The notes under the pieces are model-generated. The model searched no databases. It saw only the letters and a program-made list of their open reading frames with translations, and was not told where the DNA came from. A stretch of 64,000 nucleotides of DNA from the NCBI GenBank assembly GCA_002224055.1, contig AZLU01000004.1:449405-513404 (forward strand), read 5' to 3'. The DNA is from Pezizomycotina sp. ARF18. Taxonomy: Eukaryota; Ascomycota. Position 1 is the stretch's first letter, and the number at the start of each line of letters is the position of its first letter. Positions 36,101-47,744 of the stretch are shown here, one piece after another. The translations under genes were made by a program, and so were the position numbers.

Positions 36101-39100
36101 AAATCAAGACTTCATGCAGAACTTCGTGATTCCGTAGTGGATTTATTTCATTATAATCGATTAACGGATCTTTTTTGGAATTACAAATCTTAATATCGCT
36201 TTCTTGTGGCTGCTATTGACGCATAGCTATAGAACGAGCTCACCGGCGCGTTCTTCAATCCTGGTTGGATCCTGTATCCTGAGGTACTAGTGCTTGTTTA
36301 CGTGAACAACTAAATAAACGTCACAATTTCGAACGGGTGAATGCCACTCTACGTTCGAAATCCTAAATGATCAATAGCGTAGAGTCCTGCCGAATATTTA
36401 ATAGATTATGATGGGGACACCCGTTAAGAAACACCAACTAGTAATTTAGCTGAAGCTTTAACTATATTTAGTAGATGTTTTTGTCCTTACATAGTTATCG
36501 CAACCTGGTAATAACCTCGATTTCATATTTGGCGAACAATAGATGTGCAATCACGATTACCTTAGGGCTTCTGGCACGTTGTAGAACACAAAATTTTTTT
36601 TAGCACATCTTTTAGTCGACGTTCCTTTAGGGAGAATTGTAATTGGAAATACGGCATTAACTTTTAAATGACTGCGGAAGTGAAGCATTGCTGTGGTATA
36701 GACAGTACGATCCTGTGCGCCTCCAAATAGCAATATCCCATTTACCTGATTGAATAGCGTAGTACAGTGGCTGCATCATTCATCGTTGAGCAAAATAATA
36801 TCTGTGTTAGAGCGGATGCTAGCTGTAGCCGGTTTAGGTGGACTAGGGAACTGTTGAATTCTGATTCCATTATTGGTTATAGAGCTTCAAATACCGCTAA
36901 TGCTAGTATGTGGCTTGGACGCCGAAGCTTTAACCTCGGCAATTCTATCATACGAGATCTCGGACGGCGATGAAGCGAGTTTAAAGCAAGTGCTCCTATT
37001 CAGCCTAGTTTAGGATCTTCGAGAAATTAATTTGCTGTGCCTTTGAGCCATCGTGTCACATTATTCGACAGTGCGGTTGCCATAAATACACGGATCCGAT
37101 GATTTCCAGTGCAGAGAAATTGTCGTCTTGTGCCGTTCTTTCCTAGACATACGGTGTGCAAGGCCTATAAAGCTTGGTCTAGAGCCTAATCCTTCAAGAT
37201 CTACATCGTACGAGGCATCCGGATCCATCGAAGGACAGGTTCAGATAGTATGAGGTAAAGCGTGATTTTGCTACCGTTATATTCTAGAAATCCACGGTCG
37301 CCTACGACTAGTATCCCTTCTTCGGTATGGTTTCCATTATTTGGGCGTAATAAGGCTATTTGAAGCACCGAAAAGTTGCTCTAATTATTGGTATCTCACG
37401 GGGTTGCGAAAAAATTCATTGCAATTACCCAGTTTGTAAAGCAATTGTATAAACGAACCGCTGAATAATTGAAGGAAACGGTAATAGCTTCACGTCAACG
37501 ATAATTATCGTTCACTTGGTGGGCTTCATCCCGTTAAATCTTGCCCTGCCGAGCAGAGTTCCTAAGGGATGCTTTATTCAGTAGTCATACGACCGCTGAG
37601 CCTAAGATAACCTGAACTTGGCAGTGGGCTTGAATACCTCCTATACGGCCAGTTGGATGTCTCCGCGGTCTGTTTACGCACGCCATCACAGATGGAACAC
37701 GAAATCATTGTTAATGTATCGTAGACTTCTTCAGACACCGGTGTAAGCCATGGTCTAGTGATTACAGCCTTTCAACGCTGCTATGATAGTTCTTGTCTCA
37801 AGTCCCGACCTGTACCTGCAATAAGCTTTTGGTTTTGTCTAGAATACGTTGGTTACGCGGTTTGGGCTTAAACAACTAATCGGACCACCTACATAAGAAA
37901 TACATATGCCTATATACCCTCTGGCAGCGTAGAGCTAAAAGCCGGTGAGTGACATCGGTTTTAGCTGTCGAATTTCTCGTCAAATAGTAGCTAACAGCTC
38001 TACGTGAAAACTACATTAATATATCAACGCTAGTGTTCCCTAGTTAGAAGTATGCCGTGATTTCGGGGGCGACAGTAATTTCGGGGCGACAGTAATTTCG
38101 GGGCGACAGTATTCCGTTTTTGTTGTTCCCTATCGATGATAGGCTCTGGTACTTTAATTTCGAAATTGATAATATGCCTTTTCACCACGCCATGGGTATT
38201 ATTATGTAGGTAGATGACGCTTGTTCTTTCCTTTCCTTGCCTTATTCTTTTTTTTTTTCAGCCTAGGGTTACTGCTACTATCGTACGTATCTCATCGATA
38301 CACTTGTCACCGATGGTTCTTCATTAACTGAACCACAGTAGAATATGGGACAGACAATCAAGAGTAAGCCCATCGTAGTGAGATCACTTGTTATACGCTG
38401 CCTTGATTTTTTTTTATCGGCTTCTACCAGATACTGGTCAGTTCCGCATTCTGGATTTCAATTCGTACGCTCTTTACAACTTTGTTCTTCTCTGCAGCTT
38501 AATAATATGCGCACGCTTTCCTTCGAACGATCGATGGATTCGTATGGCCAGCTTCTGGAGAGCACTGTTTTGGTAAATTATCTTTGACGTAGTTTGGCGT
38601 CTATTCCGTAGTTAAGATAATATTCGACGAACTACTTGACCATTACTAAGGAATTCTACACTATAATTTGTTTTCAATGAAAAGGAGTACGGGGGTGCCT
38701 AACGGAGAAGTAATTATCCTAGGATGATGGTTTTCATGAATTAAAATGCGGATATGGTCTACTTACCTCGATCTCGGGAATTCATAAGCTGGTTATATTG
38801 AGTACAGATCGATTTTACTTGTTCCTAGATGGAACATCTCTTCGTGCTCTTCTTTCTGGAGTTGTTAATGTTCGTATGTCCTCGGCGTCGAAGCTTTCAC
38901 GAAAGATGTATTTGCCAAGGCCGGCTTAGATGGTCTTATAGGCCCGCGTTTCTTTTGCCGAAATTTTTTACTAATGACGCGCGAAAACCCGGACAAAATT
39001 CTAGAATATCTATGTTCATAAAATTACGAGCATGAATAAACGATATTTACTACTTTAATTAGCTGTGCTTGCGTTCCATGACGTTCGAAGAAAGCTGTTG

Positions 39101-40600
39101 TCTTTTTCGTAGAAAACAGATGAAATATATTCCACCATTGTGGTTGGTGCCTACACGATATCAGGTTGCGAAGGTCGATCTTGTTATCCTCGGAGCTTGA
39201 TGCTTCTAAACATCGTGTATTTTTGAATTAAGGCGTTGGGGGCTCTAAGCTTCCCATCGGCTTTTCCAGTATAGCTTTACGATGTTGTCTGAAGCTACCG
39301 TATAGCACGGATTAATAACTCACATTAACTAGTCATTAGTCCAAGCCTCTATCAGAAGTTCGGTCGTGATCGCCGCTGTGCTTTCGTTATGGCCTCGACG
39401 TTGTTGAGTCCGGCGTAACGGTTATGTATTCAAGGCAGCTGACGGTTATCAGCTTCGGGTGCGGCAAGGCGTCGTGTATTCGATGCGGAGAAAATTCAAT
39501 ACCTAGCTGCCGGTTTCAAGCACGCTATCTTAAATGCGAATTTACTGCCATGCGCGATTCGTCTCCGAAAAATGCGTTGATTGTAGAATGGGCGGTGGAC
39601 ATATCGGAGACTTCGAAGCTTGCGAGAGTCACCCTTTCTATACTCAGTATGAGAAGAAGACCCTCGGCCAGCGGCATGCCACATTAATAGTAGTATGTGG
39701 CCCTTGTCAAGTTCATTAGTTGTTGATAGATAACTTGTCGAATATCGTCTCGCGCCGATTTAGATGAGTTATAGCGCCGTTTTAATAACTGATACTAGAC
39801 TTGACAGCCGCCTGTATGTGCGCTTCAAGTAGGTATCTTCCAGTCGTGTTAATATGTTTCGGAAATTTAACGAAGTAGCCCTGTTTTGTACCACTATCTC
39901 CTACCCCACTCAGCTTAATACGTTGCCTCTATCCCGCCATCAGAGGTATGTGCTAGTACTCACAACCGTACTTTCATATCTTTTAGTCACCTTCGATGCC
40001 GTGGAATACAAAGATTGTATAATTTAAGAAATCCTCATTGAACTTAGTTGTCAGGCGATGCGAGGCGAAGTTTTCTGACGTAAAGTACGTATGGTAGGAA
40101 ATCTCCAACAATGCAGGCTACTAATTATCATTATTTCTTGCGAAACACTACTGACACTGTATAGCTGTATAGAGCGGCTCTTGGTGGTTAATAGGCGCTC
40201 GAGACGCTCATGAGAACGAATACGCTCCAGAGGAGACTAGAAGGTTTAACTCCTGCGCATGCCTGCCAAGGAGATTCATTTATGCCAAGCCACAATGGTC
40301 AAATGGATGCTATAATTCTATGAAGTTTAAACATAATAGCAAATTTGCATACGATCGCTCTATGTTGTAACCCATGAGACCGATATGCCTCGAAAATGGA
40401 TACAGTATGGAATAAAATGCGACGAGAGAGTCCTTCGAGACACTAGCAGTCGTATCACAGAGAGAGGAGAAGCTATATTAAGGCTCCTTATTGGGAAGCT
40501 ATCATCTACAATCGATCTCGAGACTACGTATTTTCAAATTTTGAGCCTGGTGGTGTCGAGTGAAGTGGGTTGGATGTTGCTGTTTCGATGTAGACAAATT
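33120..40600. other. Gene-empty TpA-rich stretch
   Basis: No gene is supported over about 7.5 kb. Frames are short (at most 116 codons) and without domains. In a hand count of 36301-36540 I found roughly 25 TpA against about 12 each of CpA, TpG and CpG. This is TpA-rich with CpG retained, which fits C-to-T mutation of CpA contexts more than CpG deamination. No parent mobile element is recognisable. Confidence 0.55.
38060..38111. repeat. 17-18 bp tandem repeat, 3 copies
   Basis: Three units of ATTTCGGGG(G)CGACAGTA follow directly, identical except for one extra G in the first. They are the most G-rich element of the surrounding AT-leaning desert. Confidence 0.9.
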
Positions 40601-40868
40601 AATTTTGCCCTGTAGACCGTTGTTGGTCTATACTAAAAAAAAAAAAAAAAAAAAAATTAGAAAGCGTGACCACGCGAGACATACGCGCGGTAACGTTCCA
40701 TGGGCCACTTTTCCATCTAGCCCCGAAGGGATAAAAGAAATCTCTTACCAACCCATGTTAGCTACTCCTCTACTTGAAATTTCAAGTCGCCTTGAAAAGC
40801 TTCATATATTACCACATAACTTTCGCATTTCACGGTGGTCTGTAGATCAGTTACTATTGCCCCACGAG

Positions 40869-42584
40869 ATGCCTCACAAGCGAAACGCCGAGTACAACGA
40901 GGAGGAAGAGGAGAGTTGTCGCAAAGCACTAGCGGTGAAGAGGAAGAAGAGAACGAGGACGAGGACGAGGAAGAAGAGGAGGTTGAAGAGGAAGAAGAGA
41001 GGGTGAGCCGCAAGGAGGGAGAGTATTTTCAATCCACTCTCAAATCTCCCAGCTTCTCGAAGACGTCCACGAGAAAGGCACCGCTCCCTCCGGAAAGATA
41101 CCTACGTTCGCACATACCAGGAACTACAAATCCAACGTCCCGAACCCGGTCTTGATATCGAAGGAGTTGGTCTCATCAACCTACCGTTAACGCCGACGGA
41201 TAAGGCGAAAATTCTGGTTCGGCGCACTGCGCCGCAGTGCCGCTCGGACATGGTGAGGTCACACGCGTCGACGAAAGCGTCAGGAAGACGTCGCAGGTCG
41301 ATTCCCGCTACTTCAGCTTTACCAATACCAATTTCAAAGATTGGTTGCAACAATGCGTCGAGGAAGTGAAGAACGAATTGGGTATCGTGGGAAGGTTAAG
41401 CGCAGCCGTACAAATTGCTCATTTACGAGGAAGGGAGCTTTTTTAAGGCGCATAAGGAGTAAGTTTGAATGTTTCTTTCTTTCCTTCTTTTTTTTGATAT
41501 ATGGGAGTCGAATTTGAAGCTGACTCAAAGTTCAACAGCTCAGAGAAAGCGGTTGGAATGGTCGCGACGCTCGTGATCTGCCTGCCATCTCTGCACACCG
41601 GTGGAGAAGTAATACTCGCGCATAAGGCGAGAGGAAGCCTTCATGTCTGCACCAACCTCTGCGTCCGGTTATTCCATGGCGGCCTGGTACGCAGACGTCA
41701 AGCACGAGGTCCGGCGTGTGGAGTCTGGCTGTCGAGTGGCCCTTACATTCAACCTTATCAGTAGGGGCAAACATATCTCGTCGTTGAAAAAGTGGACTAA
41801 AACAAGCAAGCAATTTACTAGTCTGCTGAAGCAATGGAGTGATGCCTCAAAAAAGAGCGTAAGAGTGGGAAAAGACAGCTCATATATGATCCCTGATAGA
41901 CTTTTCTGTGCTCTCTCGCACCAATACTCCGAATCATCCGTTAAAGAGGCTGGAGCTTTGGCGCTGAAAGGTAGAGATCAGGTTCTGGGTGACTTCCTGC
42001 TCAAATGTGCGAGGGGCGTTGATTCGAAGCATAGCTTCGGCGTCTACATCGCTAACCTGGAAAGATGGAATTCGGAGCGTTCACCGACGATGGAGAGGGA
42101 GAATGGCAAATTATCGAAGAGGTTCTCGACAGTGAGGAACAGCTAAAAACGTCGTCGACGCCAAAACAAATCAATACCTTGGCACCGGTGCGAACATTGA
42201 ACTGGACGAAGTTGAAACCTCCCGTTTGTACTTTGACGAGCCTGACGAATGGGACAATAAGATGGCTTCATGGCAACGAAGGGCACTTGCGGAAAACCAA
42301 TACAAAGCAACGGTAAGCAAGAAATTTTCACCAGAATAGATCCATAACATAGGTGAACAGGCCCATGAGAGCTGACATCTTTGATTTTATTAAAGGTTTT
42401 GATCCTAGTATCGAGTTATGCAAACCACAAATTTCGAAAGCAGATCAATCCGTCTCTGGCACAACAAGAGAAAAGTGAGGACTCGAAAAATAGCGATCCA
42501 GCCACCGTCTTGGGTGAACCAAATGCATCCCGTCCGGTTGCTTCGAAAAAGAGGAAGGTTTCTGAAGTAATCGATCTTACTTGA
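40869..42584 (+). CDS. 2OG-Fe(II) dioxygenase, prolyl-4-hydroxylase-like, with nuclear/SUMO-type tail
   Basis: Resembles fungal 2OG-Fe(II) oxygenases of the prolyl-4-hydroxylase alpha fold, which hydroxylate proteins using iron and 2-oxoglutarate; the substrate is unknown. The N-terminus is acidic (SGEEEEENEDEDEEEEE). The family block follows: PGLDIEGVGLINLPLTPTDK, VDSRYFSFTNTNFKDWLQ, QCVEEVKNELGIVG. The iron-site region has FFKAHKE (His codon at 41451), MVATLVICLPSLHTGGEV, WYADVKHEVRRVESG (distal His at 41703) and GCRVALTFNLIS, whose Arg is the expected 2-oxoglutarate contact. The acid two residues after the first His falls at an intron donor (GTAAGT at 41459), so its identity is uncertain. 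A second intron lies at 42313-42395. The C-terminus SKKRKVSEVIDLT combines a basic NLS-like run with a VIDLT SUMO-interaction-like motif. Five or so frame changes occur. A paralog follows directly downstream. Confidence 0.75.
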
Positions 42585-43040
42585 AGATTGCAGGTCTATT
42601 CGTAAACATCTGCGAAATATAATTTAAATAGAAATACGTGATGTTTTAAAGCAAATGCAAAGAACAATACTTACTACTAGGACTATTCTGTAAAATACTT
42701 TTCTCGTGGGCGTGTTCAATCGCATCTACCCTTTCCCTATTCTTTGTTGTGGATCCCATAGCTAGCTCTTTTAGTTTTTTACTATTATTATTTTTTTCTC
42801 TCTCTTAAAACAAACAATAATAACAGCCAATAATACTAATAATTAACTATTTGGTTTCCAAGTGCATTACAATCCCTACACATCCCTCTCACGATCTACT
42901 CAAATCGAGGAGAATCACAACCTACAGTATACTTCCCTAACCTAACCGTCTTTTTCTCCCTTTCACGTTACCTGAAAACTTCACGCCGAAGGGTTCCGGC
43001 AAATAAATTATCCAGCTTGAAGCGGCGGTAGGACGACACA
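42585..43040. other. Intergenic region between the two oxygenase genes
   Basis: AT-rich 3' flank with ATTATTATTTTTTTC and a CT-rich segment at about 42,940-42,970 that may be the promoter of the second oxygenase gene. No frame supported. Confidence 0.4.
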
Positions 43041-45330
43041 ATGCACTCCCCGAGGACCATCACGAAGGCCGTACAGGGGCTCACGAAGATGGAGGACCTC
43101 TGAGACTTTCACTTGAGGAGCAAAATGGTGCTTCCACGCCAATCGACAACAAATCCAACACTGCCCCCGTCCCATTGCCGAGCGAGGAAGAGGACCCCGT
43201 CGCCATCCACTCCAAAGTCTTCAACCTCCTTTTCAACATCCATAACAACGACAGCTGCAAATCTGGCAACTCGCCGACGTTCTTCTACGCGAAAAACTAG
43301 GGATCACTCGCGAACCCCGGCTTGTGTATCGAGGGATTGGGACCCATCGGGCTTCCTCTCTCTCCACGCGATAAGGAGTACATTCTGACGTCGTCACACT
43401 GGAATACCCTGTTTTGGTCGACGGCAAATTGTCTGGAGATGAGGGAGCTGTTGCTGCTGGGAAAGTCTACAAATGGATGGTCCATATGTGGAGACCAGGA
43501 ATCCGGATTTTCAGAAATGGTTGCATGAAACTGTCGATGGGGTGAAGTCTGAGTTTGGGATAGTCGGCGAGGATATCGAGGCGCAGCTGCGCAAGCTGTT
43601 GTTGTTTGAGAAAGAATGCTCCATCACGGAGAGGAGGAATTCGGGCAGATCTCGACGACGCAGAAACTAGCTTCAATGCTGATTTGTCTACCCTCTGAGC
43701 ACACCGTGGAGAGATAATTCTCAGTCATGACGAACAAAGCAAAATCTTCGACTCAGCGCCGACATCAGATTAAGGATATTCGGTGATTGCATGGAACAAG
43801 GAGGTCTCCTACCAGGGTTTGCCCATTCAAGGCGGGTATCGACTTGCCGCCATGTTCGATATCGTCAACTTGGGACCACCAACGAATTCTGGTATCAAGA
43901 ATGGACGTTGAAGCGCGAGGACTTTCTTCAGCTAATGGATCGCTGGAATCACACCCCAGCGTTGACATTGAAAAGCAAGGGATACTACTACCAATCCGGT
44001 TCTTCTGAAGAAACTGATATATGTGCTTTCGCAAGATTATTCTACAGAAGTAACGAAAGGCTCAGGTACCGCAGCGTTGAAAGGAGAAGACAAAGTCCCT
44101 CTGGAGTTTCTTACAGGCGGCTGTCTGAGTAAGACCGAGGTAGATACGGGGTCTATCTGGCACGCGCATCGAAGTATTTAAGCGGTACCTATTCCTGGAG
44201 AGAAAGATCGATCGATAATTCCCGTTATAAAAAGTTCCTTCATAAGGACTACAATTTCGACGATTCAGACCACGATATGTCGGAGAGCGAGGACCACATA
44301 GCGACATCGAAGAAGTTGATGACGTTTGGGAAGGTTTAGATTGCGTTGTCGAAGCAAGGACCGGAAAGTATTCAGGTACGGGTCAAAATATCGAGCTCTC
44401 ATCAGGAGAAGCGCTTCAGAACATCTTCGCTGGCCAGCAGGATTGCTGGGACGAAGAGAAGGGTGGCTAGAACATGAATGGGAGTCGTCGGTAAGAAACA
44501 TCTACCCTTCCTTCGCGGCTTCATCTCCACTCCTTTATACTTGTTTCTTGTGCGAGCAGTTTGATAACGACCTTTTTCCGGCCTATGGAGATCTTAATCA
44601 TTGTTCCAGAGAGCGCCGATGCCGCTTTTCGACGCGAGTTGAAGAGGCCGTCGACATCCGAAGAACTGCAGGATATCATTCGTGAAATGGTCCAAGGATT
44701 CTTAAACGATCAGAGTGATGCAAAGAGGGCTGACCTTCTGAACATCTGTTTGCAAGCCGTGGGGTATTGCTCATGGACTTCGCGGACGAACTCAGCAAGG
44801 AGATCAAACTGACGAAGCCTGAATCCGATAACACAAATGATTATGACTACGAAGATTGGGGAACACGTTCTGGATGCAAGCAGAAAGAAATCCTCTTTGC
44901 GAAGCACCCTGCATATCTTATAGAATGTTCCATTCTTCTAAAAGATACTACAATTATTGATAAAATTTTCAAGGCGGCGAAACAAAAGTTCTTTTGTTCA
45001 AACACTTCGCATCTGAAATAGCGCAAGTTATTCGCAAATTTGGTTTTGATGCGTGTAAATCATTGTAAGTGATCCCACAGTGGGGTACAAAATACAGGGC
45101 AACTAGCGTTATTTGCTAATTATTTTCTAAAGCATGAACTTCGAACAGCTAACGTCCAACGCTCCAACGGTTCCGTAAAAGGCGAAGAACACCGAGAGCT
45201 TGAACGGCCCGAGCTCTGAGGAGATCCTGAAGTTAAAGAATGGCTTGGCTCTGATTTCCTCCCCTACTTGCAGAAACCGGAGCCCTCCAAGCCTAAGCTA
45301 CGTGTCGCTGTTACGAATGTTTTTTTTTTT
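43041..45330 (+). CDS. Second 2OG oxygenase-like paralog, iron site not intact (possible pseudoenzyme)
   Basis: Same block order as the upstream oxygenase. It has ALPEDHHEGRTGAHEDGG, a disordered start, PGLCIEGLGPIGLPLSPRDK, RNPDFQKWLHETVDGVKSEF, GIVGEDIEAQLRKLL, LASMLICLPSEHT and EIILSHDEQSKIFDSAPTSD. Then come YSVIAWNKEVSYQGLPIQGG, GYRLAAMFDIVNLG, LIYVLSQDYSTEVTKGSG, LIIVPESADAAFRREL, EELQDIIREMVQGFLNDQ, HFASEIAQVIRKFGFDACKS and a tail LGSDFLPYLQKPEPSKPKL. Introns fit at 44491-44559 and 45065-45132. Where the first copy has HEV, this one reads SYQG, so the distal iron His is absent. I also find no convincing H-x-D. The 2-oxoglutarate-type Arg (GYR) remains. In-frame stops and six or more frame changes occur. 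It could be a pseudogene, an indel-damaged gene, or a non-catalytic homolog. The start is placed at the first ATG and is uncertain. Confidence 0.6.
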
Positions 45331-45814
45331 TAAAAAAAAAAGAGTTAAGATATCCTAACGTCACGCTCCTTAGTCTATTAAGCACGCTCGGCTAAATTCT
45401 TCGGCTGGAAATTCGGCGATTGTCGACAATTGGCGATCTGCTTCGCCTTCCCTCCTCCACAAAACCTCCGCATTTCATCGTGCGTTAATCAACATAGGAA
45501 GGAAGGACACGATTGAGTGGCAGGTACAATCCGATGCATGCATCCGCGGCGCAAGGATTATACGAGGAGTGATTTTTTTTTTTAAAAGTGGATCCATCGC
45601 AGATTAAATCTTGGATATATGATTTTAATCTCCGTCCGACTTGTAATCTAGGTATAAAGACTCTGGTCGAGTATCTCCAGTCAAAGAGCTTCATTTTCTT
45701 CCACAACATTCGCTTCTTTTCTTCCAATAGTCATGTCATACATCAGCTGCATTAGTATATCAAGATCCATTCGAATATAGACAAGGGGCTATCGATTTCA
45801 AGAAGCGTTTGCAA

Positions 45815-46795
45815 CGATGCTAACACGCTCAAGGACAACATGCTTTTGTCACTGGAGTAAGTAGAAGAGGATGTGTGCTAGCTGAGCGTATCTAGGGATA
45901 TGCTAAATAGACACTATTACAGTGCCAGTGGTCTCGGCGAGGCGTTCGTCAGGCAGCTTGTCAAGCTTGGTAAGAAACTCGCCATTCACAGTTTCGTTTA
46001 TCTTCCTAAGCAATGTAACTAAACATCATATTCCAGGGCTTTCGTCACATCGCAGATATCACGATGAAAAGGGCAAGCAACTAACCGAAGAACTGAAGCC
46101 GTACGATCCACTTCCCCCACGCCTTCTCATTAATCAGCATAACTCTCAATTTCTAACTCCTGTCTAGAAACGCACAGTTCGTCAACTTGACGTCACATCC
46201 TTTAAATCCCAACCGAAGCCTTCGAATCCGCTATAAAATCCAGCCCCAATAAGTCTCTTGATACGTCCTCGCGAACGCGGGATCGGCTCCCGCGATACCG
46301 CTTTCGACCGAAGACGTGCGACCGAGCCTGCGCTCGCATCCTCAACGTAAATCTCAGGTGTTAATACACCTCTAAACTTGCTCTACACTACTTCCGTACA
46401 ACCGCGGTGATCCGAAGAGTAAATGCCTACTCATTACGTCGTCGCTGGCGGTTACCTCGACCTCCGACGAAACCCGATGTAACCGTTCTCTAAATTCGGC
46501 GCGAAGCTGTCAGAGGTGTCTACGAGTCCATTCGGTTAATGTTGATCCAGACGCCGATAATGCGCGCAAACTATTGGAATACGGGCGGGATGGGTGGGCA
46601 CGCTGACGATGCTGCGAAGGGTGTTGCGAGGTTGCCGATACGAGATAGATGAGGGCGTGGTGTTGTTCCGGAGGACGTAGTCCGGAGGTTTGGTGGATTT
46701 AGAGATGGATGACGAGAACCAGTCGGTTCGAAAGCGAGTGGACGGGAAGTGCCTGGAGAGGCTGTTGCATCGCATAAGAAATTGGAAGGACAGCA
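45815..46795 (+). pseudogene. Short-chain dehydrogenase/reductase (SDR), degenerate
   Basis: A classical SDR (NAD-type oxidoreductase, cytosolic) can be followed through short exons. Exon 1 has TLKDNMLLSLE at the place of the first Rossmann strand, donor at 45857. Exon 2 (45923-45969) reads ASGLGEAFVRQLVKLG, the glycine-rich nucleotide loop and helix. Exon 3 (from 46037) reads AFVT, then DEKGKQLTEEL. After an intron at 46101-46167 comes AQFVNLDVTSFKSQ. Later pieces are ILNVNL and YTSKLALHYFRTT (about 46,340-46,400), GYLDLRRNPM, SKFGA (about 46,450-46,500), and GGMGGHADDAAKGVARLP (about 46,586-46,640). The catalytic Tyr-x3-Lys region reads with a TAA where Tyr is expected. Introns are 66-67 nt. 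Stops and frame changes are denser than in the neighbours, so a true pseudogene is likely, but indel error cannot be excluded. Confidence 0.65.
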
Positions 46796-46993
46796 TATTT
46801 TACACTGGCATCGACGAAGTAAACAGAGATAATAACAAGAACTAGAATATTCGGTAACTGTTTTGTAATGAAGCAAAATATATTTTATGGAAAAACAAAA
46901 GAACATAGGTCCGATATATCAAACTTCCGAATCTCTTGAAGCTCATACACGAATCAATATTTGAGCTTGACAAAATTGCAAATCTCCAACCTG

Positions 46994-47444
46994 CGAAAAC
47001 GGAATCGTTGGTAAGATAATGGATGTACATGTTGCCAGGCAGTCGTGACAAATACAATGATTCGTTTCAACGAGCTATAAAGTTAAATTACAGTACACTA
47101 TTCCTATTGAAATCGAAAAAGAGATCAAAAGCAATTTATACCTACTGAACCTTTATAGCATAAATCTACCTAGCTTTGACATCTATAAATCTAGAATCCA
47201 TCCAATCTATTAAGCGAAAACGGAATCGTTTGGGTAAGATAATGGGATGTATCTGTTGCCAGGCTCGTGTGACAAAATACAATGATCGTTTCGTAACAGC
47301 TATAAAGTTAAATTATATCAGTACTACTATTCCTATTGAAATCGAAAAAGAATCAAAAGCAATTTATACCTACTGAACCTTTATAGCATAAATTCTACTA
47401 GCTTTTGACATCTATAATATCTAGAAATCCATCCATCTATTAAG
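46994..47444. repeat. Abutting tandem duplication, about 221 and 230 bp
   Basis: Copy 1 is 46994-47214 and copy 2 is 47215-47444. Both begin CGAAAACGGAATCGTT and end CTATTAAG. Differences are dominated by single-base gains and losses (for example GTTGGTAAG against GTTTGGGTAAG), with a few clustered mismatches that also look like shifted indels. No coding function seen. Same character as the duplication at 29.1-29.7 kb. Confidence 0.9.
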
Positions 47445-47470
47445 AAAATTCTCCAAAAAAAAAAAAAAGC

Positions 47471-47744
47471 ATGTGTTACGTTCCGTACATGGCCTGCCGC
47501 CACCGCGCCGCCATCCTCGACAGCTGCCCCCTCATCCAATCCGGCGAACATTGCACCCTCCGAACGGCCCACAGCGTAAGCCTCTTCTTCTGCCTGCGCT
47601 GCTGGGACAGGCTCTGGCTCTCCCGCCACTTTCAAAACAGAATTACGCCAAGAAAGATACAAGCACCACCTATTCGAGGCTATGGTGGAGCACCTTGAAG
47701 CACACAATTACAATATCGATGTTATTGTAGAAAAGCTAAGCTGA
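47471..47744 (+). CDS. Small cysteine-rich fungal protein
   Basis: The ATG at 47471 opens MCYVPYMACRHRAAILDSC, then EHCTLRTAHSVSLFFCLRC. The spacing (MC, then C-RHR, C, C, and a final C-x2-C) matches a widespread class of short fungal proteins of unknown function that begin MC and carry a CRH motif, possibly a metal-binding knot. After about residue 58 the sense passes to another frame reading ERYKHHLFEAMVEHLEAHNY and NIDVIVEKLS, ending at the TGA at 47742. Total about 90 residues, helical at the end. No signal peptide. The start lies 27 nt after the duplicated block, separated by a 13-A run, so the promoter may be inside that block. Confidence 0.5.

Noticed and set aside
36767-39719. Frames of 60-90 codons with scattered Cys (for example near 39,424-39,719) that suggest zinc fingers
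   Set aside because: Cysteine spacing fits no finger, several overlapping frames look equally good, and the base content is that of the desert.
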